NCBI GenBank assembly: GCA_000482145.1 | Contig: AUXH01000192.1 | Coordinates: 1-29,650 of the forward strand | Length of the DNA stretch: 29,650 nucleotides | Direction: 5' to 3' | Source of the DNA: Strigomonas culicis | Taxonomy: Eukaryota; Euglenozoa; Kinetoplastea; Trypanosomatida; Trypanosomatidae | Shown: one piece after another, positions 15,727 to 23,263 of the stretch | How the letters are laid out: each line of letters starts with the position of its first letter | Position numbering within the stretch: the stretch's first letter is position 1 | Program-made: the position numbers and the translations under genes | Notes under the pieces: model-generated | Database searches by the model: none | What the model saw: the letters and a program-made list of their open reading frames with translations, nothing else | Told to the model about the DNA's origin: nothing

Positions 15727-17541
15727 ATGAAGTCCAGGCGAAAGCACTACACCTTTAACGCGGACATGGGACCGGTGCCGTTCGACTACACACTGCTGAG
15801 CGAGCTGTACATTCATCACGACGGTGACGATGTGCTGCACTTCGGCGGGTTCGACAACGCGGACGCGGAGCTCAACGGCGAGGCAACCACGCTCGCGCGT
15901 CGGAAGAGTCCCACGGCGGACGTGGGTGGTGCGGACGGGACGCAAAACGTGTGCTTCAACGGGACGTTCATCCAGATGCAGGCCGACGTGGATGACGCCT
16001 TCGAGCTGGAGAACACGAAGGCGCGACTGGAGGTGTCCGCGAAGCCCACGCAGCTGCCGACGCAGAAGGCGCGGCGCATCAAGTCCAAGCTCGTCAACGT
16101 CGAGGACACGGGCGAGCACATCTGGTTCGTGGTGCAGCCGGAGAGCCACGTGGTGCCTTACGCGAGACAGTTCCGCAACATGGAGAAGCTGCTTCATTAC
16201 ATTGAGGAGAGCGGGTTCAAGTTCCCCGGCGAGGCTGGGGCGGCGGTGCCACCGGACCCGAACGTATCCTCGCCCAAGCGCCAGAGCCCGCAAGGGCGGC
16301 CGTTTCCACCGAGCGGCGGCAGTCCGTTCGACCTGCCAGACAGCTACTCGACGCTGCCGACGACCAAGTGGATTGATGTGCAGAAACCGGCCGGCGACAC
16401 GCTGGCGGCGGACCTCGTGACCGCGGTGCTGTCGCGCTTCCCCGTGCACCAGCACGTCGTGGACCACTGCATCTACATCCAGGAGCAGGACCGGGTGGAC
16501 ACCACCCATCTGTACGAGGCGGAACCGTACCTCTTCTTCACGCTCACGTGCACGCCCATCACGAAGGAGGACGGGGACGAGGCGGCCGGGCAGGGAGGAG
16601 GCCTGCCCCATCCCGCGGTGCATCACAACATCAACACCACCAAGAGCATCATGGAGCTGCGCTTTGACGCGGTGCGTGAGGGTCGCTCGCGGAGCTCCGT
16701 TGTGCAGCCGGTCGGCGTGGCGGTCGTGGCCTTCTACGATTGGATCATCACGATTCACGAGGAGCCGTTCGCGGAGATGGACGACCTGCTTCGCATGATC
16801 GAGGTGCGCTGCTCGCCGCCGGATCTGCGGCGCGTGCGGAAGTGGCACCCGTCGGAGCCCATCTACGGCACGCCGAGCCAGCGCTACACCACGCCCTTTG
16901 TCTTCACGAGTCTTCTGCAGATCACGGTCGGGCACCACCTGGACACCATCAGCCTGACCGAGGCCGTCGATGACCTGTGGGACACGGTATTCGTGGTGCA
17001 GAGCAAGGAGAAGGACCAGAAGAAGGTGCTGCGCCACATCACGGAGGTGCGCCGCTGCTTCGGTGAGTGCAGTATCGAGGCGACGCGTCGGGAAAACATT
17101 GTCACATCGCTGATGCAGCCACAGCTGGCGGGGCACTTTCTCCTGACCGACACTTCTTGCCAGGAGCAGTTCACGCTGATCCAGCAGCACCTGCGCCGCA
17201 TTCAACACGAGCTGAATGAGTGTCGAGACAGCGTGGCCGTGTCCAACTGGTACTACAACGTGGCACATCAATGGTACTTGCTGACGCAGGGCAATCGCGC
17301 ACTGCGCATGCTTGTGCTGCTCACCGAGATTACAAACATCATGTACCCCATTCTGATTGTGCAAACGCTGTATGCCATGAACATGCTTATTCCTTTCGAC
17401 TCCGAAGGGGATTCACCGAACACTTCACTCGCCCCCTTTTGTGTGTTGGCCGCCTTAATTGTTCTGTATATGGCGTGGGGAGGAAGGGCCTTCTTCCGCA
17501 TTTGCAACCGCAAACACTTCAAGACAAAACTTCTTGCCTAA
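15727..17541 (+). CDS. CorA-like Mg2+ transporter family protein with AMN in place of GMN
   Basis: This 604-residue protein has the CorA/Mrs2/Alr layout: a large soluble N-terminal domain, a long helical region and two C-terminal membrane spans close together. TM1 is at about residues 530-555 (TEITNIMYPILIVQTLYAMNMLIPF) and TM2 at about 568-590 (LAPFCVLAALIVLYMAWGGRAFF), followed by a basic tail (RICNRKHFKTKLLA). At the end of TM1, where the family has the [YF]-G-M-N signature of the pore entrance, this protein has Y-A-M-N (Ala550-Met551-Asn552). The helical stretch before TM1 (about 410-520, DDLWDTVFVVQSKEKDQKKVLRH to LRRIQHELNECRDS) matches the stalk helices of CorA. A Pro/Gly-rich insert lies at about 175-215. 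Mg2+ or other divalent-cation transport is inferred from fold; the substituted Gly raises doubt about activity or selectivity. A second in-frame ATG is at 15766 (Met14). Confidence 0.8.
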   Translation: MKSRRKHYTFNADMGPVPFDYTLLSELYIHHDGDDVLHFGGFDNADAELNGEATTLARRKSPTADVGGADGTQNVCFNGTFIQMQADVDDAFELENTKARLEVSAKPTQLPTQKARRIKSKLVNVEDTGEHIWFVVQPESHVVPYARQFRNMEKLLHYIEESGFKFPGEAGAAVPPDPNVSSPKRQSPQGRPFPPSGGSPFDLPDSYSTLPTTKWIDVQKPAGDTLAADLVTAVLSRFPVHQHVVDHCIYIQEQDRVDTTHLYEAEPYLFFTLTCTPITKEDGDEAAGQGGGLPHPAVHHNINTTKSIMELRFDAVREGRSRSSVVQPVGVAVVAFYDWIITIHEEPFAEMDDLLRMIEVRCSPPDLRRVRKWHPSEPIYGTPSQRYTTPFVFTSLLQITVGHHLDTISLTEAVDDLWDTVFVVQSKEKDQKKVLRHITEVRRCFGECSIEATRRENIVTSLMQPQLAGHFLLTDTSCQEQFTLIQQHLRRIQHELNECRDSVAVSNWYYNVAHQWYLLTQGNRALRMLVLLTEITNIMYPILIVQTLYAMNMLIPFDSEGDSPNTSLAPFCVLAALIVLYMAWGGRAFFRICNRKHFKTKLLA

Positions 17542-17988
17542 TGCAAAGCCTTCCCCTCACTCCTCCTCCTTCCTTACCTCACTAAATACCGGCAAATATT
17601 TTATCACTTCATATATTTCTTTAAAAAAAAATAATAAAGGAAAACCAGGAAAGAATACGTTTAAAATTCGATTTATACCTGTGGCTAAAATATGAACAGA
17701 TGTTGTTTTTTTTTCCGTATTCGATGCTCTCAATAAGTTTAAGAAGATTTATCTGTTGTGGTGGTTTGCTTGTTTCGTTTCAATTGCTCTACCGTTGGAA
17801 CTTCATACTCTTGTTCCCCTTTCTTCTTCTTTTACATTCTATTAATCACTGTAGCTTGATACTACACTGTTTGTACAAACAGTAACACATACATACTCAC
17901 ACACACATACACATAAAAAGACACACTTTTTGCTTCTTCCGTGCATACATATTCCCCCTTTCTATCTCCGAACGGACAACTCTGAATT
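17542..17988 (+). other. intergenic spacer
   Basis: This spacer holds an AT-rich 3' UTR, T-runs, a C/T tract (about 17811-17835), CA-rich sequence (about 17885-17915) and a second C/T tract (17926-17970) with no AG before the next ATG. The frames 17459-17695 and 17700-17885 lack protein-like features. Confidence 0.6.
17811..17854 (+). promoter_or_regulatory. possible upstream SL acceptor for 17989 gene
   Basis: The C/T tract 17811-17835 is followed by AG at 17853-17854. Use of this site, or of AG 17919-17920, would keep the ATG at 17989. Confidence 0.35.
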
Positions 17989-18005
17989 ATGTTTACGCGA
18001 TCAAG
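17931..18005 (+). promoter_or_regulatory. possible internal SL acceptor for 17989 gene
   Basis: A tract with cttcttcc and cccccttt blocks has its first downstream AG at 18004-18005, inside the open frame. Splicing there would make Met19 (ATG 18043) the first start. Confidence 0.35.
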
Positions 18006-18849
18006 ACTCTTGAACCCGCGGCTGCCGGTGGCGCTGTTCAACATGAAGCACTTCCAGTGCCGCCAGCGCGTTGACCTGAACCCCAGCAACTACAGCACGA
18101 CACTGAACGAGTGCCTGCACCCACAGGATCGCCTGCTGCGGCAGAGCGCGGTCGGCGGCGGGGCCTCGCGCGTGCTGGTCGTGGACAAGATGCAGCAGGT
18201 GAAAGCCGTCATGATCCCGATGCTGTGCGCGCCCCACCCAACGGTGCTCAGCTCGCTGGAGGAGACGACGCTGGGCATCCCAATCGAAAAGTACCTGAGC
18301 GGCATCAAGCCGGTTCCCAAGCCTAAGGCGAAATCTAGTAACACTGTGCTCCTGCCTACCTCCTTGGTCATCCTTTCACATCCGAACGGACTCGCGGTCG
18401 GCATCTTTAATTCGGACGGCAAGTACGTTGTAAAGCTGCAGAATATCACCATTGTCAAGGACGAGGCGGTGGCGTCGCCAGTGGTCCAGGCCATCACGAA
18501 TTTAGTTCAAACCTTAACGGACCACAAGAAGGCGGTGTCGGAGTGTTCTACCTTGTACTTTGTTGTCCGCGACAACACGGACTCCTTGACGCTCGCGGCG
18601 ATCGAGGCGCTGGCCGCGAAGGAGCCGTCGCTCCAAGGGTCGTTTGACTTCAAGGATAGGCGCTGGGTGTCCATGGCGGACGTGGTGTTCCACCACGCGA
18701 AAGGGGTCTCGCTCTACGCGCGCGACCCCAAGACGAACGCCAAAATTGTGAGCGCAGATGGGCTGCAGACGGCCGTCAAGCAAGGGCGCCTAGAGCTAGG
18801 TTTCCAGCCCAAGAAGAAGGAGTCGCCAGACACGCCGAAGCAAGGCTAG
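17989..18849 (+). CDS. kinetoplastid-type protein of unknown function, possible dual N-terminus
   Basis: I do not recognise the family of this 286-residue protein. The first 18 residues (MFTRSRLLNPRLPVALFN) are basic and amphipathic with no acidic residue, like a mitochondrial presequence. The second in-frame Met (residue 19) begins MKHFQCRQRVDLNP. The body is mixed alpha/beta in appearance, with hydrophobic strands RVLVVDKM, TSLVILSHPNGLAVGIFNSDGKYVVKLQNITIV and STLYFVVRDNTDSLTLAAIEALAA. There is no obvious membrane span, and the tail is basic (QPKKKESPDTPKQG). Clear GC3-rich codon use supports a real gene. The splice-site arrangement around the start is unusual, as set out in the findings. 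Confidence 0.8.
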   Translation: MFTRSRLLNPRLPVALFNMKHFQCRQRVDLNPSNYSTTLNECLHPQDRLLRQSAVGGGASRVLVVDKMQQVKAVMIPMLCAPHPTVLSSLEETTLGIPIEKYLSGIKPVPKPKAKSSNTVLLPTSLVILSHPNGLAVGIFNSDGKYVVKLQNITIVKDEAVASPVVQAITNLVQTLTDHKKAVSECSTLYFVVRDNTDSLTLAAIEALAAKEPSLQGSFDFKDRRWVSMADVVFHHAKGVSLYARDPKTNAKIVSADGLQTAVKQGRLELGFQPKKKESPDTPKQG

Positions 18850-19143
18850 GCTCGCCCACTCCCCAAGGAGCCCTTTCGCACGCGCATAGACAGCTTCATA
18901 ACATAGAAGGAAGAAGCGGAAAACATAATTGTGGAGCAATGACAAAAGATGCCAATGCTCTCTACACATAAAGACAACAAAGTGGAAAAGGTGCTGCAAG
19001 CAACGCTAATAAGAATAATAATAAAAAGTTGATTACTAACATATGAAAACGTATAGAAACTGTCTAGTCTAACCTTTGACATCATAAGCGCTCTTATTTT
19101 TGTCTGTGCCGCATAAATCGTACGTATGGCTGTTGCTATGCTT

Positions 19144-19161
19144 ACACACACACACACACAG

Positions 19162-19192
<31 letters not shown>

Positions 19193-19194
19193 CA
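19144..19194. repeat. compound (CA)n-(TA)n microsatellite
   Basis: About eight CA units are interrupted by one G, then four to five further CA units pass directly into eleven TA units. Confidence 0.95.
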
Positions 19195-19266
19195 CGCTGT
19201 TGTCCCCAATGGCCTTGTTGGTTTTTGTAGCCTTCTAATTTACTCTCTCTACCTTCCAATACTTGT

Positions 19267-19297
19267 ATCATTTCTTTCCTTTTTTTTTTCAATCTAG
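19267..19297 (+). promoter_or_regulatory. putative SL acceptor for 19342 gene
   Basis: The T-rich tract 19270-19290 is followed by AG at 19296-19297, giving a 44-base 5' UTR. A further AG at 19338-19339 would leave only two bases. Confidence 0.6.
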
Positions 19298-19341
19298 TTT
19301 TTCTCTTCTGTTCACCTACTCACATTTTTGACACGTGAGCA

Positions 19342-19767
19342 ATGTTTCGTCGTGTTGCGGTGCCAGCCCTGCGAGCACCACCGGCAGCCGTCGCTCTTGC
19401 GGCGTCGACCCGCGGCATCATAGCGTGCAAGGGCGTAGTGGAGAACCGTATCATGAAGCAGTACAGCAACCGCACGGTCGAGGAGGCGAAGGCGGAGCGC
19501 GAGGCCACCATCAAAAAGGTGTCCCACCCGAACCCGCAGAACCGCAAGGAGGAGCTTAGTCACCTGACGCAGCAGTGCAGCTACGAGTACGTGCCAGAGT
19601 TCCAGCGCTGGGCGAACGATATGATGGCCGTGTACAACGACCCCCAGGGCTACGGGCACGATATGGCGTACCATTACCACCGCATCTGGAAGGCAAAGAG
19701 CCCGACCGTGCGCGGCCTAGAGGATGGCAATGGTGCATTTGAGATCTGCCGTGTTCATCCCAAGTAA
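19342..19767 (+). CDS. small putative mitochondrial protein, function unknown
   Basis: This is a complete 141-residue protein. The N-terminus (MFRRVAVPALRAPPAAVALAASTRGI) has Arg, Ala and Pro with no acidic residue and is a strong mitochondrial presequence candidate. The mature part is soluble-looking and helix-rich, with KAEREATIKKV, then an aromatic region YEYVPEFQRWANDMMAVYNDPQGYGHDMAYHYHRIWKAK. There is no membrane span and no cysteine pair. I cannot name the family. Small kinetoplastid subunits of cytochrome oxidase, ATP synthase or the mitoribosome look like this, but that is inference from composition only. Codon use is GC3-rich like its neighbours. Confidence 0.78.
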   Translation: MFRRVAVPALRAPPAAVALAASTRGIIACKGVVENRIMKQYSNRTVEEAKAEREATIKKVSHPNPQNRKEELSHLTQQCSYEYVPEFQRWANDMMAVYNDPQGYGHDMAYHYHRIWKAKSPTVRGLEDGNGAFEICRVHPK

Positions 19768-20177
19768 GCGGCACGCGTAGTAGTAATAGTAGTAATAGAG
19801 GACGATACATCTCTATATCTATGTATGCGTATGCATTTAGGAATGTAGCAATTGCTTATAGTTTTTTCTCCCTTTCTTCATGTGATTGTCACTGAGTTTC
19901 TGTTTACTTGCGTATATTATACTTCATTTTGTTTTTCCGCACGATTCTGCCTCGCTTTGATTCACAAAACAGGTTGTATAGGTAACCCCATCCTCAAATG
20001 GGCACGTTTTTTTTCCGTGTGATTTCGTATTATGCCCTTCCTTGATCTCCATATCGTCTCGTTTTGCGCAAGTCTATATGTTTTCTTCTAGAAATACAAG
20101 TTGAACTTGCCTTTTTCTCTCCCTTTTTTTTTTTTGCATCTAGTTGCATTTGCTGTTTCCTGCGCGCAAGTTTAAGA
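19768..20177 (+). other. intergenic spacer
   Basis: The spacer starts with a TAG/TAA-rich short repeat (about 19778-19798). The rest is T-rich, ending in the GPI10 acceptor. The open frame of the next gene runs back to 20064, but without an ATG before 20178. Confidence 0.65.
20109..20143 (+). promoter_or_regulatory. putative SL acceptor for GPI10
   Basis: A C/T tract with a run of about twelve T is followed by AG at 20142-20143. The predicted 34-base 5' UTR supports the ATG at 20178. Confidence 0.65.
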
Positions 20178-21968
20178 ATGGGCATACAAGCAAACCCTCG
20201 GGGTTCACCTAAGGGGAACTCGAGTTTTTTCCTTTACTGCATTCTTTTCATCCTGTATCGTACGTTTATTGCCTTTACGGAGAGGGGTGCCGAGAGCCCT
20301 GATGAGTGGTGGCAGAGCGCTGAGGTGGCCTACTTCCTCGTCTTCAAAAAGGGCCAGGTAACATGGGAGTGGAGGGATGGTATTCGCTCCATCTTCTTCC
20401 CTTCGCTCTTCGCAGCCCCGTACTACGTGCTGAAGCTGTTGAAGGTGGATTCCGCCTGGACCATCTACATTGCAGAGCGTTTGGTCCAGACAGTCATTGC
20501 CTCATCTATTGATATCTGCACCCTCACCTTAGCGTGGCGGTTGGATGCGGCTCTGACGGAGGGCAAGGAGAGCACGGGCGCGTCTGACACGGCGGAGGAC
20601 AAGAAAAGGAGTGGAGACGCCAAAAAGGGATCGAGTCTCCTGCGTCCGTCCGTCTTGTCCAATACGGCGATGCTCCTGTTCTTTCACTGGTACTTGGGCT
20701 ACACATCCACGCGCTCGTACTCCAACGTCGCGGAGTGCCTCTTTTTCATGCTGGCGCTGTTGCAGGACTCGTACGCCCCCTTCCTCTTCTTTGCCGGTGT
20801 GGCGTGCATGGTGCGCGTGACGGCCCTGCTGGCGCTGCTGCCTCTCTTTGTGTTCCACGTCGTGGATATCCTGCGGCAAAAGGGCACCGTCCGCGGCCTT
20901 ATTCAGGTGGTGATCACCGGACTCGTTATGGTGGCCATCATTCTCAAGCTTCTGGTCGGCATCGACTACATCTTTTATCAGCGCCTGATCCTGACGCCGT
21001 ACAACTTCTTTTACACGAATATTTTTTTAGAGGTGAGCAAGTACTATGGCGTGTACCCGTGGTCCTATTATTTCCTCGTCAGCTTCCCCATTACAACCGG
21101 TTTTTCCGTTGTTCTCCTCGCGTTGCTTCCGCACGCCGTTGCGGGCCAGCGTATCTCAGCGCGTGCGCGGCGGCTTGTGGGCCGTCTCTTCGTGACGCTC
21201 TTTTCCACCATCTTCCTGAACAGCTTCGTGGCGCACAAGGAGAACCGCTTCTTGTTCCTCCTCCTTCCCATCAACGTCGTTCTCTGCGCTTTTGTGCTCG
21301 CTGTCCTTGCGCGCGGCATGGCGCGGGCGCGGCTCCCGCTCATCGGGCTGGCCGTGCCGCTCGTACTGGTTAAGCTGCTCGTGGAGGTCCTGTTTGCCAT
21401 TGGGGTCTTCCTCTTTGTCTTTTTCGGATACACCTACCGGACAGGCACGCTGTCGCTGATGGCGTACATCCGCCACAGCCCGCACGTGTACCAGCAGCTG
21501 GATGTCATGACGTGCTGCTACGCCTCCCCCGGCTACTCGCAAGTGCACCGCAAGGTGGAGCACCTCGAGCTCAACGACTGCCCCATGATCTTGGATCCGG
21601 AGACCAAGAAGCGAGAGCTCTACGCGGACCTCCTCTATCGCAAGGCGCCGGTTCTCTACCTGAACTGGCGCTACACGCGGTCCCCCGCGCTGTACAAGAG
21701 CGAGGCGGCACAGAGGGAGCTGTTCGATTCCGTGGATGATTCCCTGACCCCGGAGGAGTTCTGGCCCTTGGCGAAGAAACTGTTCCCTGAAAATGAGCCC
21801 GTCGTGTTGCCGGATGGGCTCATGATCTTTACGAACGTGGCGGATGCGCTGAAGGAAACGGTGCTCCTGCCCAATGGCTATGTGCTGGAAACACGGGCCC
21901 GCCATGCCTTTGTGCTTTTCGAGCCTCACGAAGATTTGTTCATTGATTTATGGCGTCGCACCATTTAA
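20178..21968 (+). CDS. GPI10: GPI mannosyltransferase III (PIG-B/GPI10, GT22)
   Basis: This gene encodes 596 residues from the ATG at 20178. The enzyme is an ER multi-span, dolichol-phosphate-mannose-dependent GT22 transferase that adds the third mannose (alpha-1,2) to the GPI anchor precursor. Diagnostic points are RTFIAFTERGAESPDEWWQSAEVA near residue 40 (the luminal PDE-x-x-Q motif of GT22) and GQVTWEWRDGIRSIFFPS near 65, where TWEW...IRS is typical of this group. Further on come NSFVAHKENRFLFLLLP near 355 (the H-K-E-x-R-F motif) and the C-terminal CCYASPGYSQVHRKVEHLELNDCP near 450, which matches the PIG-B-type C-x-x-[TS]-P-x-x-S-x-x-H region and separates it from ALG12 and PIG-Z. Eight or more hydrophobic spans are visible. 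A charged Ser/Lys insert lies at about 125-152. The motif's usual His before PDE is Ser here. Confidence 0.9.
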   Translation: MGIQANPRGSPKGNSSFFLYCILFILYRTFIAFTERGAESPDEWWQSAEVAYFLVFKKGQVTWEWRDGIRSIFFPSLFAAPYYVLKLLKVDSAWTIYIAERLVQTVIASSIDICTLTLAWRLDAALTEGKESTGASDTAEDKKRSGDAKKGSSLLRPSVLSNTAMLLFFHWYLGYTSTRSYSNVAECLFFMLALLQDSYAPFLFFAGVACMVRVTALLALLPLFVFHVVDILRQKGTVRGLIQVVITGLVMVAIILKLLVGIDYIFYQRLILTPYNFFYTNIFLEVSKYYGVYPWSYYFLVSFPITTGFSVVLLALLPHAVAGQRISARARRLVGRLFVTLFSTIFLNSFVAHKENRFLFLLLPINVVLCAFVLAVLARGMARARLPLIGLAVPLVLVKLLVEVLFAIGVFLFVFFGYTYRTGTLSLMAYIRHSPHVYQQLDVMTCCYASPGYSQVHRKVEHLELNDCPMILDPETKKRELYADLLYRKAPVLYLNWRYTRSPALYKSEAAQRELFDSVDDSLTPEEFWPLAKKLFPENEPVVLPDGLMIFTNVADALKETVLLPNGYVLETRARHAFVLFEPHEDLFIDLWRRTI

Positions 21969-22026
21969 CTCTAAAAGGTTCAGGTGCGTTCACGTGTACA
22001 CGGAGAGACCTGTGACCTTTGACACG

Positions 22027-22051
22027 GTGTGTGTGTGTGTGTGTGTGTGTG
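22027..22051. repeat. (GT)n microsatellite
   Basis: There is an uninterrupted GT run of about 12 units. Confidence 0.95.
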
Positions 22052-22159
22052 CTAAGCCCTCTTTTCCTATTGGTTATGTACGTACTTCTTCTTCTTTTTT
22101 TTTGGTGTGCGTGCATTGGAGAGGAAAGTATACTGTTTTTCTTGCACCTCATATGCAGC

Positions 22160-22192
22160 TGCTCTTCTTTCTCTCTCCTTCTCTCTCTCAAG
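22160..22192 (+). promoter_or_regulatory. putative SL acceptor for 22220 gene
   Basis: The tract gctcttctttctctctccttctctctctc is followed by AG at 22191-22192. The predicted 5' UTR is 27 bases. Confidence 0.7.
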
Positions 22193-22219
22193 GCTCCCCT
22201 TGACGGAAGTATCGCAAAC

Positions 22220-22870
22220 ATGACTGTACCCTCACGCGCTGACCTCATCAACTATGAGCTGCAGAAGGAGGATGACGAGGTGGTGTGTGCCTTTGGGCCC
22301 GACTACTTCAACGGGGCTCGCTGGGGCTCCGCGTGGGGGGGCCTCGGCTCGCTCACGTGCTGCCTGCTCGCCTACAGGCGCCTCCGCAAAGACCAGCGCG
22401 AGGTGGACTACGACATGGGCCTGCGGAAGGGTCAGGCGAACAAGCACTTCTCGCGCTGGGTCGTCCTGCGGGGCCTGCGCACACAGCCCATGCTGGCCAC
22501 GGGGTGCGTTGGCCTTGCGGTGACCAGCACGTTCAAACTCATCAAGTTCTACCTGTCGAGTGCGCGCTGCAGCGAGTTTTGGTTCGACGACATGGCGTTT
22601 GAGCAGATGGCCCCGAAGGAAGCGGAGGAGCTGAAGGCGTACTACCACTCGCAGACGTTTGTGGCGGGTCGCGACCCGAGTAGCAAGCCCGCCGCGCCAA
22701 CCACCGTCGCGGCGCTGATGAAGCAGGCAGAGGTCGCGCGGCCGCCGCAGAACCGAGAGTCTCCCACCTTTGCAGACGGTGTGGCGGTGGGGCTGCTAGG
22801 GTCAGTGTTGGACTGCTATGTCCCGCAGAAGCCGATCAGTCGCTATTATCACATGCGCTTTGGGTACTAA
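22220..22870 (+). CDS. small membrane-associated protein, function unknown
   Basis: This gene encodes 216 residues from the ATG at 22220. I do not recognise the family. Two Gly-rich hydrophobic segments are visible: about residues 34-50 (WGSAWGGLGSLTCCLLAY) and about 92-112 (MLATGCVGLAVTSTFKLIKFYL). A weaker third lies near residue 190 (VAVGLLGSVLDCYV). Small-residue GxxG patterns in short helices recall Tim17/22/23-type proteins, but conserved family signatures are not evident, so this is only a suggestion. Between the first two segments is a basic loop (RRLRKDQREVDYDMGLRKGQ). The C-terminus ends with the aromatic/basic RYYHMRFGY. The chosen start follows the acceptor closely; upstream open frame is repeat sequence. 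Confidence 0.75.
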   Translation: MTVPSRADLINYELQKEDDEVVCAFGPDYFNGARWGSAWGGLGSLTCCLLAYRRLRKDQREVDYDMGLRKGQANKHFSRWVVLRGLRTQPMLATGCVGLAVTSTFKLIKFYLSSARCSEFWFDDMAFEQMAPKEAEELKAYYHSQTFVAGRDPSSKPAAPTTVAALMKQAEVARPPQNRESPTFADGVAVGLLGSVLDCYVPQKPISRYYHMRFGY

Positions 22871-23020
22871 CGGAAGGTGGGTGGCGGCGAAGGCTGCTTC
22901 GCTCATCTAACTCTCACCATGATCTTCACACACAGTTAATCGAATGGCAATTAGGATCATTTTGCCTAGTCCGAATGTCATTTCTAAAGCATAGTCTCCT
23001 ACTTCCTGTGATCTGCTATT

Positions 23021-23023
<3 letters not shown>

Positions 23024-23054
<31 letters not shown>
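23024..23054. repeat. (TA)n microsatellite
   Basis: There are about 15 uninterrupted TA units; a second TA-rich tract lies at about 23137-23160. Confidence 0.95.
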
Positions 23055-23058
<4 letters not shown>

Positions 23059-23230
23059 CCTTCAAATCTTCACTTTCTCTCTCGTTTGTTCTCTCACCTT
23101 TCTGATTCTCCGATTGCATTACACGTTCAGTATTCTTATATATATATTTATTTATATATAACATAAAGGATCATTTATACCCATTTTTTATTACTATTGT
23201 GTCATTTGTACTTATACATCTATATATCTA

Positions 23231-23256
23231 TATTTTTTCTTTTTGTTTGTGTGTAG
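23231..23256 (+). promoter_or_regulatory. putative SL acceptor for 23264 gene, very short 5' UTR
   Basis: The T-rich tract 23231-23250 is followed by AG at 23255-23256, leaving a 7-base 5' UTR. Confidence 0.55.
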
Positions 23257-23263
23257 TTACGCC

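Larger units (their letters stand above)
18850..19341 (+). other. 492-base spacer with dinucleotide repeats
   Basis: The left part is an AT-rich 3' UTR with ATA/AAT runs at about 19010-19030. A compound CA-TA repeat lies at 19144-19194, then T-rich sequence and the acceptor for the next gene. No gene is seen. Confidence 0.65.
21969..22219 (+). other. intergenic spacer with (TG)n
   Basis: This is a 251-base spacer with a TG repeat at 22027-22051 and a strong C/T tract before the next gene. The open frame of the next gene reads back through the repeat as a Cys-Val run, which is not coding. Confidence 0.7.
22871..23263 (+). other. intergenic spacer with (TA)n tracts
   Basis: This AT-rich spacer has two TA-repeat tracts and the acceptor for the next gene. 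No gene is seen on either strand. Confidence 0.7.

Noticed and set aside
22019..22219. N-terminal extension of the 22220 gene through the (GT)n repeat
   Set aside because: It reads as a Cys-Val repeat from a non-ATG start and lies upstream of a strong splice acceptor.
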